Of a stretch of DNA of 64,000 bases, positions 43,675 through 52,520 are shown piece after piece. The stretch spans positions 111,797-175,796 of the forward strand of contig NZ_JBJZOI010000013.1 of NCBI RefSeq assembly GCF_047200635.1. Direction: 5' to 3'. Made by a program: the position numbers and the translations under genes. The stretch is from Saccharopolyspora_C sp047200635 (GTDB taxonomy: Bacteria > Actinomycetota > Actinomycetes > Mycobacteriales > Pseudonocardiaceae). How positions within the stretch are numbered: the first letter of the stretch is position 1; each line of letters begins with the position of its first letter. The notes beneath the pieces were generated by a model that saw only the letters and a list, made by a program, of their open reading frames with translations, was not told the DNA's origin and ran no database searches.

Positions 43675-45147
43675 ATGAGTGCGCAGGATCGACTGGTCGC
43701 CGGTCGCTACCGGGTGGAGTCGAGGCTGGGCAGTGGCGCGATGGGCGTGGTGTGGAAGGCCTCCGACGAGCGCCTGAGCAGGACCGTCGCCGTGAAGGAA
43801 CTGCACCTGCGGCAATCGCTCAACGACGCCGACGTGCAAACGGCGAAGCGACGCGCGATTCGCGAAGGCCGGATCACGGCGCGGTTGATGCACCGGCACG
43901 CGATCGCGGTCTACGACGTGGTCGAAGAGGACGGCCGCCCCTGCCTCATCATGGAATTCCTGGATTCGCGGAGCCTCGAGGTGGTGCTCGCCGAGAGCGG
44001 GACGCTGCCGGTCGCCGAGGTCGCCCGGCTCGGCGCGGACATCGCGGCAGCGCTCGCCGCCGCGCACGACGCGGGCATCGTGCACCGGGACGTGAAGCCG
44101 GGCAACATCCTCGTGGCGGAGGACGTCACCAAGATCACGGACTTCGGCATCTCGCGGGCGCTGGGCGATGCGAGCACCACCGGGGTGCTGGCGGGCACCC
44201 CCGCCTACCTCGCGCCGGAGGTGGCCCAGGGCGGCAAGGCCGACTTCCACACCGACGTCTACTCGCTCGGCTCGACGCTCTACGCCGCGCTGGAGGGCCG
44301 TCCGCCGTTCGGGCTGGGGGACAACTCGATCGCCCTGCTGCACCGGGTCGCGGCCGGGGAGTTCGACGCCCCCGAGAACGCCGGGGAGCTCACCCCGGTG
44401 CTGCTGCGGATGCTGGCGGCGGAACCGGCGCAGCGGCCCACGATGCACCAGGCGCAGCGCGCGCTGGCCGCCGCGGCGGACGGGGAGGAACTGCCCGCCG
44501 AGTTCACCGCCATCCCGGTCCCGGCGCCCACCCGTACCACCCCCGCGGTCCCGGCCGCGCCGGAGCCGACCCCGGAGCCCACCCGGGAACCGGCGGAGCG
44601 CCGCCGCTACGGCCTCGTCGCGGTCGGCGCGGTGCTGGTCCTCGGTGCCGGGGTGACCGCGGCGCTGCTGACCGGCAACCTCACCGGCGAGCACTCCGCG
44701 GCCCCGCCCACCTCCGCCGCGCCTGCCCCGAGCCCGCAACCGGTCCCGGCACCGGAGGAGACACCGACGCGGCCGGAGAGCTCCAGTGCGCCGGAGACCC
44801 CGGAACAGCCGGAGACCCCCGCGCGACCGAGCAGCCCGGACGCGGTGGTCGCCGCGTACTACGCGGGAATGCCGGGCGACCTGGAAGGCGCCTGGCAGCA
44901 GCTCACGCCGGACTACCAGACCAACCACGCGGGCGGTTTCGAGGCGTTCCGGGACTTCTGGGAGCCGGTGACCAGCGTGCAGGCCTCGGGGGTGAGCACC
45001 GAGGGCCCGAGCACGGCGCTGGCCACGATCACCTACCAGTTCGACGACGGCCGCACGGTCGAGGAGAAGACCCGCTACACCCTGGTGCGCGACGGTGCGG
45101 ACTGGAAGATCGCCGCGACCACGGTGCTCAGCAGCCGCACCCGCTGA
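43675..45147 (+). CDS. Membrane Ser/Thr protein kinase (Hanks type)
   Basis: 490 residues. Kinase domain 12-270: GSGAMGVVW P-loop (about 20-28), Lys in TVAVKEL (about 41), HRDVKPGNIL (about 137-146), TDFGISRAL (about 154) and APEVAQGG; complete, so probably active. A proline-rich linker leads to a transmembrane helix (YGLVAVGAVLVLGAGVTAALL, about 312-332). The extracytoplasmic part has a 65-residue disordered Pro/Glu/Thr stretch and an NTF2-like domain (DAVVAAYYAGMPGDLEGAWQQLTPDYQTNHAGG) in place of the PASTA repeats of PknB. ATG with GGAGGAG 9 bases upstream. Gene stands alone. Confidence 0.93.
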   Translation: MSAQDRLVAGRYRVESRLGSGAMGVVWKASDERLSRTVAVKELHLRQSLNDADVQTAKRRAIREGRITARLMHRHAIAVYDVVEEDGRPCLIMEFLDSRSLEVVLAESGTLPVAEVARLGADIAAALAAAHDAGIVHRDVKPGNILVAEDVTKITDFGISRALGDASTTGVLAGTPAYLAPEVAQGGKADFHTDVYSLGSTLYAALEGRPPFGLGDNSIALLHRVAAGEFDAPENAGELTPVLLRMLAAEPAQRPTMHQAQRALAAAADGEELPAEFTAIPVPAPTRTTPAVPAAPEPTPEPTREPAERRRYGLVAVGAVLVLGAGVTAALLTGNLTGEHSAAPPTSAAPAPSPQPVPAPEETPTRPESSSAPETPEQPETPARPSSPDAVVAAYYAGMPGDLEGAWQQLTPDYQTNHAGGFEAFRDFWEPVTSVQASGVSTEGPSTALATITYQFDDGRTVEEKTRYTLVRDGADWKIAATTVLSSRTR

Positions 45148-45480
45148 GCCGCCCGGCCCTCGGGCGCGCCGGAGAGCTCGTTCGGCACCGGGCCTGTCGC
45201 CGGTCCGGCACCGGCGCCGCGCGCGCCGTGGAGGTCCGGTGGCGCGGCGACGGCTTCGCCCCCGGCGAGCGGGCGTCGTTCTCCCCGGCGGATCGGGCAC
45301 GTCGGTGCCGGGACCGCGCGAGGCGATCATCCGCTGCTCGCCGTCTCGGGCCTTCGCCGGAAGACGACGGGACAACTGGGGACGTGCCGCGCCGCTGGGG
45401 TTCCGCTCCGGGGCGGTGCGCGAGGCACCGCGGATCACCAACCCCCAGCGCGCCCACCGGGGTTCCGCGGAGGTGGGGGC
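45148..45480. other. Intergenic region, kinase gene to DUF3558 gene
   Basis: 333 bp with convergent flanks. GC-rich; the direct pair CGGCACCGG occurs twice near 45184 and 45206. I see no gene, terminator of quality or RNA. Confidence 0.5.
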
Positions 45481-46011
45481 TCAGCGCGGCAGCCGGGGCT
45501 CGATCTGCCGAGCGACCTTCTCCGCGAGACCGCAGTCGTCGTAGGTCGCTTCGGGCATGATCTTGGTGATCGAGACGATCGCGACTCCGCCGCCCGCGTC
45601 GAGCAGGATGTTGCAGAGCCCGTGCCCGGTGGCGCCTGGGCTGATGCCGGTGGCGGCGGCGCGGCCGTTGATGTCGAACTTCTGGTAGCTGTCCCAGTTC
45701 CCGCCGGTCTCGTAGCTGGCGACCGTCTCGTCCTGGTTCTTGTACAGCGTCAGCAGGTTGTCCGGTCCTTCGAACGTGCAGCCGGGCTCGAACGAGACTT
45801 GCTCGACAGGCTCCCCAGGTCCGCTGGCCTCGACGACGTTGAGATCGGCGGGCGTGAAGAAGCTGCACGTGTCGAAGTTCGCTAGCCCTGAGGGCTTGGG
45901 CTCGGACGTGGGCTCGGGTTCGGTCGTCGCGTCACCGAGCGCGCAGCCGGACACAGCCAGAAGTCCCGCGCAGCAGACTGCCGCGATCGTGGAGCGGGAA
46001 CGTTGGATCAC
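45481..46011 (-). CDS. DUF3558 lipoprotein
   Basis: 176 residues, lipobox LLAVSGCA with Cys at about 23, then a Glu/Pro/Ser-rich spacer and the DUF3558 domain: NFDTCSFFTPADLNVVEASGPGEPVEQVSFEPGCTFEG (about 45-82) ending CGLAEKVARQIEPRL. The conserved cysteines (49, 78, 133, 161) fit two disulfides. Anchored outside the membrane; function unknown, frequent beside type VII-like helical proteins. The start overlaps the stop of the upstream gene by 4 bases (ATGA), so the two are coupled. Confidence 0.88.
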   Translation of the reverse strand: MIQRSRSTIAAVCCAGLLAVSGCALGDATTEPEPTSEPKPSGLANFDTCSFFTPADLNVVEASGPGEPVEQVSFEPGCTFEGPDNLLTLYKNQDETVASYETGGNWDSYQKFDINGRAAATGISPGATGHGLCNILLDAGGGVAIVSITKIMPEATYDDCGLAEKVARQIEPRLPR

Positions 46012-46418
46012 TGGATACCTCGCTGCAAGTCTTGGGCGATCTGATCGTCGGTGGCACGGTAGTCCTTGGCCGCATCGCGAAAGGCTTGTGCCTGTTCGAG
46101 CAGGATCTTCTGCATCTCACGAACCATGGCAATAGCGCCGGCCTGAGGATGGGTCGCCTTGTCGATGAATCGCTGCGCCAGCTGCTCGCCGTCCGGGTAG
46201 TCGCCCAGCCCCTCCAAGCGGTTGAGCTGGTTAGCGCGCATCAATATCACGCTCAGTTCCCGGATCTCACCCTCCACGCGCTGCGCCGCCCGCTCGGCGA
46301 CTTCCGGGTCCAGCGCCAGCATCCCCGCCGACACCTGCTGGTTGATCTCCTGCGTCTGCGATCGGACTGCTCGCAGTCCTTCCGCGGCCGCCGCGAAACC
46401 GCCGTCCGCGCCCGCCAT
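46008..46418 (-). CDS. Helical WXG100-like small protein
   Basis: 136 residues, all-helical, charged: two or three helices (AAAAEGLRAVRSQTQEINQQVSAGMLALDPEVAERAAQRVEGEIRELSVILMRANQLNRL and AMVREMQKILLEQAQAFRDAAKDYRATDDQIAQDLQ). The YRATDDQ-type tail matches ESX-associated DUF families, but there is no WxG. ATG 46418 with GGGGGTGGG upstream, GTG 46424 alternative. Coupled to the DUF3558 lipoprotein. Probable secretion-system-related pair; inference. Confidence 0.75.
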   Translation of the reverse strand: MAGADGGFAAAAEGLRAVRSQTQEINQQVSAGMLALDPEVAERAAQRVEGEIRELSVILMRANQLNRLEGLGDYPDGEQLAQRFIDKATHPQAGAIAMVREMQKILLEQAQAFRDAAKDYRATDDQIAQDLQRGIQ

Positions 46419-46493
46419 TCCCACCCCCTTCGCTGATCACGATCGTTCGTGATCGAGTGTATCGAGGCGGAGCGGGCGGCGGACCTGTTCCGG

Positions 46494-47087
46494 TCAGAGT
46501 CCCGCTTCCTCCGGGGCCCGGCGGAGAATCTCCTCGACGGTGTCCTCCGCGGTCTGGCCCGAGGTGTCGAGCCAGAGCCCGATGCGCGGGGTCCGCTCGC
46601 GCAGCACCGCGTCCAGGGCGCGCACGGTCCACTCGTCGTAGGAGTCCTTGTCCCGGGCCGCTTCGCGGTCGGCGACGGTGTCGGCGCCCGGCGCGAGCAC
46701 GACGACGTAGAGCGGCCGGGTGCGGATCTCGTGCGCGAGGTCGCTGAGGTGCTCGCCGAGCACGACGTCCTGGGCGATCACGGTGAACCCGGCCGCGGTG
46801 TACTGCTCGCAGGTCTGCGCGGTGAGCCGGTGGCGCAGCCGCAGCTGTCCGGTGGCCGCCTCGGTCGGTTCCGGGGTCATGTCCGCCCGGCCGTTGACGA
46901 TCATGCGACGGAACAGGTCGCCGCGCAGGTGCACCGAGTTCGGCAGCCGTTCCGCGAGCAGCTGCGCCACGGTGGACTTGCCCGCGGCCTGGATCCCGGT
47001 GATGAGCACGACCCCGGAGGCGAATCCCTCCGGCGCCATCCCGGGTGCGCTCGCCGGGGCGGTGCGCGGTGGCGAAGCAGACCCCAT
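46494..47087 (-). CDS. P-loop kinase-like protein (AAA_33 / chloramphenicol phosphotransferase-like)
   Basis: 197 residues. Walker A GIQAAGKSTVAQLL (about 31-44), NSVHLRGDLFRRMIVNG (DxxR-type substrate loop), VIAQDVVLGEHL (about 105-116), DEWTVRALDAVLRERTPRIGLWLDTSGQTAEDTVEEIL. This matches the small kinase group containing chloramphenicol 3-O-phosphotransferase and uncharacterised AAA_33 proteins. Substrate unknown. Cytosolic. Divergent from the PucR regulator. Confidence 0.86.
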   Translation of the reverse strand: MGSASPPRTAPASAPGMAPEGFASGVVLITGIQAAGKSTVAQLLAERLPNSVHLRGDLFRRMIVNGRADMTPEPTEAATGQLRLRHRLTAQTCEQYTAAGFTVIAQDVVLGEHLSDLAHEIRTRPLYVVVLAPGADTVADREAARDKDSYDEWTVRALDAVLRERTPRIGLWLDTSGQTAEDTVEEILRRAPEEAGL

Positions 47088-47253
47088 GGAGCAGCACCCC
47101 TTCCGAGGAGATCGAGCGCGGTGGACGACCAGCCTAACGCTTCCGGTGTCCGCTTCGTTCGGCCTTTTCGGTGCTGGTCGTCACCGCGCGGCCCCCAGCG
47201 TGAGAGCCTGCCGGGATGCGACGCCTCCGCTTTCGCGCTCCCGGAACCCGCTG

Positions 47254-48720
47254 ATGATGCGGCTGGACCGGTTGATCAACGTGCTCGGCGGCTACGGCGC
47301 CCGGTTGTGCGCCGCGCCGCGCGGGCGCGAGGTCGCGCTGCGGGGAGTCGCGCTGCACGACCCGGCGGGCGTGGACGAGGTGCTGCTGGCCGTGGGCGTC
47401 GACGACGTCGCCGCGCTCGTCGCCGACACCCTCGCGGCCGTGGTGCTGCTGCGGGAGGTCGACGAGGCGACGCTCGCGGTGGCCCGGGAGCGCGGCGTCG
47501 CCGTGGTGCGGATCGACCCGGGCGTCTCCTGGGGTCAGCTCGCCGCCGTGGTCTACGGGCTGGTGCTGGAGGGGCGCGAGACGGAGGCGGGACGCGGGCC
47601 CACGGACCTGTTCGCGCTCGCCGACGCGCTGGCCGCTTCCGTCGGCGGGCCGGTGACGATCGAGGACCAGCACGCCGGGGTCCTCGCCTACTCCAGCAGG
47701 CAGGAGGCGGCCGACCGCGCCCGGCTCGCGACCATCCTGGGCAGGCGGGTGCCGCCGGAGATCCGCGCCGAGCTCACCACCCGCGGCGTCTACGCGCACC
47801 TCGCCTCCTCCGACGAGCCGATCTTCGCCGAGCCGATGCCGGAGTTCCACGGCCGAGCCGTGATCGCGATCCGCGCGGGCCGCGAGCTGCTCGGCTCGAT
47901 CTGGGTGGAGGTGCCCGAGCCGCTGGACAGCGAGAGCTCCGCCGCCCTGCGTGCGGGCGCGCGCACCGCCTCGCTCCACCTGCTGCGGGCTCGGGCCAGC
48001 GCCGACCTGGAGCGGCAGGTCGAATCGGATCTGGTGATCGGCCTGCTGGAGGGCCAGGCCGACGCGCCGGCCGTGCTGAGCAGGCTGGGCCTGCGCGGGG
48101 AGGTGTTCCGGGTGATCGCGGTGCAGGCCGAGCAGGCGCAGGACGCGGCGGTGCTGCTCGCCTTCGAGCGCGCCACCGCCGGTTTCGGCTGGGCCCGGCC
48201 CGGCCGCAGCGCGTTGTTCGCGAACACCGTCTACACCGTGCTGCCCGAGTCCGAGCCGCCGGAGCGCTGGTTCCGGGCGTTGCGGCGCAACGTCCCCGGC
48301 GACGTCCGGCTCCGCGCCGGTACGGGCGGGGAGGCCTCCTCGTCGGAGCTCCCGCTGAGCAGGCAGGAGGCCGACGAGAGCCTGGCCGTCGGGGAAGGGC
48401 GCGCGCTCGTCGATTACGAGCAGGTCTGGCACGAGATCCTGCTCCGCCGGTTGCGCGGCGCCGCCGCCAGCGGCCGCATCCCCTCCCGCGGGCCGGTGTG
48501 GGAGCTGCGCCGCCACGACGCCGAGCACGGCACCCGCTACACCACGACGCTGCGGGAGTGGCTGCGCTGCCAGGGGGATCCCGGAGCCGCCGCGCACCGG
48601 CTCGGGGTGCACGCCAACACCGTGCGGTACCGGATGCGCAAGATGGCCGAGGTGACCCGGCTCGACCTGGATGATCCGGACGAACGACTCGCGCTGATCG
48701 TCGCGCTGCTCATCGACTAG
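47254..48720 (+). CDS. PucR/CdaR-family transcriptional regulator
   Basis: 488 residues. N-terminal PucR-like region (ALRGVALHDPAGVDEVLLAVGVDD), a GGDEF-related middle (CdaR-type) region, and the C-terminal PucR helix-turn-helix TTLREWLRCQGDPGAAAHRLGVHANTVRYRMRKMAEVTRLDLDDPDERLALIVALLI (about 430-488), which is complete. ATG 47254 (MM pair); no strong ribosome-binding site. It lies 106 bp upstream of a D-amino-acid dehydrogenase-like gene on the same strand, a likely target. Confidence 0.92.
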   Translation: MMRLDRLINVLGGYGARLCAAPRGREVALRGVALHDPAGVDEVLLAVGVDDVAALVADTLAAVVLLREVDEATLAVARERGVAVVRIDPGVSWGQLAAVVYGLVLEGRETEAGRGPTDLFALADALAASVGGPVTIEDQHAGVLAYSSRQEAADRARLATILGRRVPPEIRAELTTRGVYAHLASSDEPIFAEPMPEFHGRAVIAIRAGRELLGSIWVEVPEPLDSESSAALRAGARTASLHLLRARASADLERQVESDLVIGLLEGQADAPAVLSRLGLRGEVFRVIAVQAEQAQDAAVLLAFERATAGFGWARPGRSALFANTVYTVLPESEPPERWFRALRRNVPGDVRLRAGTGGEASSSELPLSRQEADESLAVGEGRALVDYEQVWHEILLRRLRGAAASGRIPSRGPVWELRRHDAEHGTRYTTTLREWLRCQGDPGAAAHRLGVHANTVRYRMRKMAEVTRLDLDDPDERLALIVALLID

Positions 48721-48826
48721 TCCCGCGTCGCCAATCTCAGGCTGCCGGATTGTGCGGATCCGACAAGCTCCCGGGGCGCGCTCCCGGTCACACTCGGAAC
48801 GCAGCCGAGCTTGGAGGAGGGCGGAC

Positions 48827-50071
48827 ATGACGGGCATCGACCAGACGCCGCGGCACGTGGTGGTCGCTGGCGCGGGTGTCGTCGGGTTGTCGACGGCGTG
48901 GTTCTTGCAGGAGCACGGCGTGCGGGTCACGGTCGTCGACCGCGAGGACGTCGCCGCCGGGTCGTCCTGGGGCAACGCGGGTTACCTCGCCCCGGCGTTC
49001 TCCATCCCGCTGCCCGAACCGAGCGTGCTGCGCTACGGCCTGCGCTCGCTGCTGGACCCGAACGCGCCGCTGTACGTGCCGTACCGGTTCGACCCGGCGC
49101 TGTGGGCGTTCCTGACCCGGTTCGCCGCGCACTGCACGATGCGTTCCTGGCGTCGCGCGATGCAGCCGTTCGTGCCGATGAACAACGACTGCCTGGACGC
49201 CTTCGACGCGCTCGCGGCCGGCGGTGTCGAGGCCCCCACGCACCCGGCCCCGATCACCGCCGCGTTCGAGAAGGCCGAGCAGGTCGCCGACCTGCGCCGC
49301 GAGTTCGACCTGATCCGCGAGTCCGGCCAGGACGTGCGGGTCGAGGAGTCCTCGGTCGACCGGGCCGGGGTGCCGCAGCTGTCCTCGCACATCGAGGCGG
49401 TGTTGCGGATCGAGGGGCAGCGCTACGTGGACCCCGGCGAGTTCGTGCGCTCCCTCGCCGAGTCCGTGCGCGGGCGGGGCGGCGAGATCCGCACCGGCTT
49501 CGCCGTCGAGGAGGTCCGCCGCGAACGCTCCGGCGTGGTGCTGCGGTCCGGCTCCGACGCGGTGACCGCGGACTCGGTGGTGCTGGCCACCGGCGCCTGG
49601 CTGAGTTCGCTGGCCAAGCCGCTCGGCGTCCGCACCGCGGTGCGCGCCGGGCGCGGCTACTCGTTCACCGTGCCCACCGAGGAGCCGGTGCCGGGCCCGA
49701 TCTACCTTCCCGCCGTGCGGGTCGCCTGCACGCCGTACCAGGGCGGCCTGCGCGTCGCGGGGACGATGGAGTTCCGCTCGCCCGACGCGAAGCTCCACCC
49801 GAGGCGCATCGAGGCGATCGAGCGCTCCGCCAAGCCGTTGCTGCGCGGTGTGTCCTGGGACGACCGCGAGGACGACTGGGTGGGCGGGCGTCCCGTCACC
49901 CCCGACGGCCTGCCGCTGATCGGTGCCACCGCCATGCCCGACGTGTTCGTCGCGGGTGGGCACGGCATGTGGGGCCTCACCCTGGGACCGCTGACCGGGC
50001 AGCTGCTGTCCGAGCAGATCGTCACCGGCAAGCAGCCTGAGCAGCTGCGTCCGTTCAACCCGCTCCGCTGA
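48827..50071 (+). CDS. D-amino-acid dehydrogenase-like FAD oxidoreductase (DadA family)
   Basis: 414 residues, DAO fold. FAD-binding HVVVAGAGVVGLSTAWFLQEHGVRVTVVDRED (about 9-40), GSSWGNAGYLAPAFSIPLPEPSVL with the DadA-type SWGNAGYL, RYVDPGEFVRSLAESVRGRGGEI, and the C-terminal GGRPVTPDGLPLIGATAMPDVFVAGGHGMWGLTLGPLTGQLL. Family members oxidise D-amino acids or related amines to imino acids, passing electrons to the quinone pool. ATG with GGAGGAGGGCGG upstream. Preceded by its probable PucR regulator. Confidence 0.92.
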   Translation: MTGIDQTPRHVVVAGAGVVGLSTAWFLQEHGVRVTVVDREDVAAGSSWGNAGYLAPAFSIPLPEPSVLRYGLRSLLDPNAPLYVPYRFDPALWAFLTRFAAHCTMRSWRRAMQPFVPMNNDCLDAFDALAAGGVEAPTHPAPITAAFEKAEQVADLRREFDLIRESGQDVRVEESSVDRAGVPQLSSHIEAVLRIEGQRYVDPGEFVRSLAESVRGRGGEIRTGFAVEEVRRERSGVVLRSGSDAVTADSVVLATGAWLSSLAKPLGVRTAVRAGRGYSFTVPTEEPVPGPIYLPAVRVACTPYQGGLRVAGTMEFRSPDAKLHPRRIEAIERSAKPLLRGVSWDDREDDWVGGRPVTPDGLPLIGATAMPDVFVAGGHGMWGLTLGPLTGQLLSEQIVTGKQPEQLRPFNPLR

Positions 50072-50085
50072 CCGCCTGACCAGAG

Positions 50086-50118
50086 CAGGGGCCGCCGCCA
50101 CCGAGGCAGCGGCCCCTG
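50086..50118 (+). terminator. Terminator after DadA-like gene
   Basis: Perfect 10-bp stem CAGGGGCCGC (50086-50095) / GCGGCCCCTG (50109-50118), 13-base loop, then TTCGCCTTT. Confidence 0.75.
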
Positions 50119-50142
50119 TTCGCCTTTCCGGGCGTCGTACCC

Positions 50143-50162
50143 GCGATTTCGTGAGAAATCGC
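50143..50162. repeat. 20-bp palindromic repeat, copy 1
   Basis: GCGATTTCGTGAGAAATCGC: arms GCGATTTC and GAAATCGC around GTGA. AT-rich for this genome; the same motif is repeated 52 bp downstream. Confidence 0.75.
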
Positions 50163-50194
50163 TGTCCTGTCCCCGCTCGCGGGCGTGGGGGAAC

Positions 50195-50214
50195 GCGATT
50201 TCGCGAGAAATCTC
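50195..50214. repeat. 20-bp palindromic repeat, copy 2
   Basis: GCGATTTCGCGAGAAATCTC, one mismatch from a perfect palindrome and three changes from copy 1. Intergenic between convergent genes. Confidence 0.75.
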
Positions 50215-50262
50215 GGGAGTTGTCCACAGGCCGGGCCGCCGGTGACGGGGGATGAGACGGTG

Positions 50263-50805
50263 TCAGCCCTGGTGGGCGATCTTGTCCTTCTCGGCCTGGG
50301 GGAGATGGCAGCCGGTGCTGCCGGAGATGACGGTGCGCTTGGCGGTGCCGAAGCGGTATCCGGCGCCGTAGCGGTCGCTGCCGACGACCTGGTGGTCGGA
50401 GGGGCGGCTGACGACTGTCTCCGGTGGCGTGAAGCCGTAGTCGGCACCGATCCGAGCGACGATCTGCTCCGCGCGGGGCCATTCGGGGTCGGGGATGTTG
50501 CCCTCGGCTCGCCAGACGCCGAGGGTGTGGCTCTCCCCGGTGTAGGTGAAGTCCTCGAAGTCCGAGCAGCCAGCCCGGTTGAGCTCCCGGCTCTGCTCCC
50601 ACCGGATCCAGGGGAACGCGGCGGCGAGCTCGTCGCGGATGCGTTCGTGCATCTCCAGGTAGCGGGCGCTGGCCTCCTCGATGCTGGGCCTGCTCATGAG
50701 TTCGGCGCGCTGTTCTTCCATGCTTCCTCCAAACTCCGGCCCCAGTTCGCCGCCGCATCCGGTGAGGCTCAGCGCGAGCACCGCCAGGACTGCGAAGCGC
50801 TTCAT
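50263..50805 (-). CDS. Small lipoprotein (LppA-like)
   Basis: 180 residues. Signal peptide KRFAVLAVLALSLTGCGG with lipobox LTGC, Cys about 17. Mature part: EEQRAELMSRPSIEEASARYLEMHERIRDELAAAFPWIRWEQSRELNRAGCSDFEDF, then a domain ending STGCHLPQ. Conserved cysteines in NRAGCSDF and STGCHL. It resembles the mycobacterial LppA group by memory. ATG 50805; ATG 50832 alternative. It lies 23 bp after the DUF1023 hydrolase gene, so in the same operon; may be its immunity or surface partner. Confidence 0.72.
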   Translation of the reverse strand: MKRFAVLAVLALSLTGCGGELGPEFGGSMEEQRAELMSRPSIEEASARYLEMHERIRDELAAAFPWIRWEQSRELNRAGCSDFEDFTYTGESHTLGVWRAEGNIPDPEWPRAEQIVARIGADYGFTPPETVVSRPSDHQVVGSDRYGAGYRFGTAKRTVISGSTGCHLPQAEKDKIAHQG

Positions 50806-50828
50806 GGTCCGTCCCCGTTCTCGGTAGG

Positions 50829-52520
50829 TCATCCCCAGCGGTCCACGGCCCGGTCCGGGATTCCGGCCGCGATGACGCTGGCGTTGTACTGGCTGGTGTT
50901 GCCCCGGGTGAGGTAACCGGTGGGGCCTCCGGTGCCGTGCCAGCTCGATTCCTTTAGCCGCTGCCCATCCGGTGCGACGGCGTCCCCGGTCGACAGGTCG
51001 TCGATTCCCGGTTTCCACGAGGGATCGCCGCCGAAGCGCCCGAGATCCGCGACGGCGTCCCACTTCGATTCCAGGTTGTAGAGCTGCCCGTCCGGCACGT
51101 TGATCTTGTCGGGATTGGGCGTGCCCACCCCGGGCGACCCCATCGTGAGGGCTGCGTCCACCCCGGTGCCCTCCTCCTGCAGGGCGTACCCCGTGGTGGT
51201 GGACCCGTAGGAGTGGCCCATGGCGACCAGGTTCGGGTCGTCCGCTCGGGATTCGTTGATCCCTCGGTAGAAGTCGGCCAGGTCCTCGGCGCCGCGCTTG
51301 GCGGGAGCCGAGCTGGCCACGGAGTCGCTGGGGTCCAAGGTCTCCGACAGCTGAGGCGCCTCGTACCCGAGCCAGGTCACGGCAGCGACCTCGCCCCCGT
51401 CGCCGTACTGGTCGGACTGCGCCTGCGCGTCCTGCGCCAAGAGGTCCATGCTCCGGTCGTAGTCGCCAAGGCTTCCGCCTTCGACGTTGCTGTCCATCCC
51501 CGGCGTGAACACGGTGACGTGCTCGGCCGTGTCGACGTCGCCGATGCCGACGGCCGCCTTGGTCCGCTCGCCGGAGGTGTCCAAGGTCAACAGTTGGCGA
51601 TTTCCTTGTTCCAGGACCTTTTCCACGTTGTCCAGCGAGGTCAGCTTGGCCTCCACCTGGTCCAGCTCTCGCTGATACCTGCTCCGCACCAGGTCGCCGC
51701 CGGGGCCGGGGTGCCGCTCGTTCGCGGCGCTCCGCAGTCGGCCGGCTTCTGCTTGGAGGGTGGCGCGCTCGTCGTCGATGCGGTTGACGTTGGCGGTGTG
51801 GCGGACCGACGCCGGGATGCCGTCCATGTTCCCGAGCCAGGGCGGGGGAGCGGCGGCCAGTGCCGAGCGGGTCTCGGCGGGCAGCGACTTCCACCACTCG
51901 GCGTTGTGCGCCGGGTCCCCGGGCGGCGGCGGCTCGATCGTCTCGCCGATCCCGCGCGCGTCGCCGAGCGCCGCCGCGTCGGCGAGGGTTTTCGCGCCTC
52001 GGGTGTCCATCAGGTCCTCGTCGGCGTCGCCGAGGACCTTGGCGAGCTCGCCGTCGGCGTCATCGGCGCGCGCGACCAGCAACCGCACCCGTTCGGTCAG
52101 ATCCGGCCGCACCCGCCGGTAGCGGTCCTCGTTGACGCTGCGGACCTCGTCCTCGGGGATTCCCGGTGGGGTGCCGAGGTCGTCCACGGACCCGTCGTCG
52201 GCGATGCTGAAGTGCTGGGCCCGCGCGAGGGCGTCGAGTTCCGCGAGCTCGGTGCTGATGGCTCGGACCTCGTCGGCGGTGGCGATGGTGGTGGTGCGGA
52301 CGGTGGAGATCTCCAGGACGAGTTCGCGCAGGCGCTCGCCGAGCTTCGCGTGCTCGGCGGCGGCGGAGTCGGCGGCCTCGCCGTGCCACTCCCGCGGGCG
52401 GCCGGAGTCGGCGAGTTCGTCGTCGAGCTGCACGAGCCGGTCCTGGCGCTGCTTGAGCTCGTCGATCGCCTCGTCCAGGCCGTCGGCGTTCCAGCGGCGG
52501 AGGTCGCCGATGCGCACCAT
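50829..52520 (-). CDS. DUF1023 alpha/beta hydrolase with long helical N-terminus (type VII-like effector candidate)
   Basis: 563 residues. Residues 1-330 are helical coiled-coil (DLRRWNADGLDEAIDELKQRQDRLVQL; RYQRELDQVEAKLTSLDNVEKVLEQ), a WXG/LXG-like secretion domain layout. Residues 340-563 form an alpha/beta hydrolase of DUF1023 type: VTVFTPGMDSNVEGGSLGDYDRSM, nucleophile elbow MGHSYGSTTTGY (Ser about 437), SPGVGTP, and catalytic-His segment SSWHGTGGPTGYL (about 528). The TGATG overlap with the upstream 100-residue helical gene shows coupling. No signal peptide. Likely lipase- or esterase-type exported enzyme. Confidence 0.8.
   Translation of the reverse strand: MVRIGDLRRWNADGLDEAIDELKQRQDRLVQLDDELADSGRPREWHGEAADSAAAEHAKLGERLRELVLEISTVRTTTIATADEVRAISTELAELDALARAQHFSIADDGSVDDLGTPPGIPEDEVRSVNEDRYRRVRPDLTERVRLLVARADDADGELAKVLGDADEDLMDTRGAKTLADAAALGDARGIGETIEPPPPGDPAHNAEWWKSLPAETRSALAAAPPPWLGNMDGIPASVRHTANVNRIDDERATLQAEAGRLRSAANERHPGPGGDLVRSRYQRELDQVEAKLTSLDNVEKVLEQGNRQLLTLDTSGERTKAAVGIGDVDTAEHVTVFTPGMDSNVEGGSLGDYDRSMDLLAQDAQAQSDQYGDGGEVAAVTWLGYEAPQLSETLDPSDSVASSAPAKRGAEDLADFYRGINESRADDPNLVAMGHSYGSTTTGYALQEEGTGVDAALTMGSPGVGTPNPDKINVPDGQLYNLESKWDAVADLGRFGGDPSWKPGIDDLSTGDAVAPDGQRLKESSWHGTGGPTGYLTRGNTSQYNASVIAAGIPDRAVDRWG

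Noticed and set aside
50143..50214. CRISPR array
   Set aside because: Only two palindromes with one 32-bp spacer and no cas genes.
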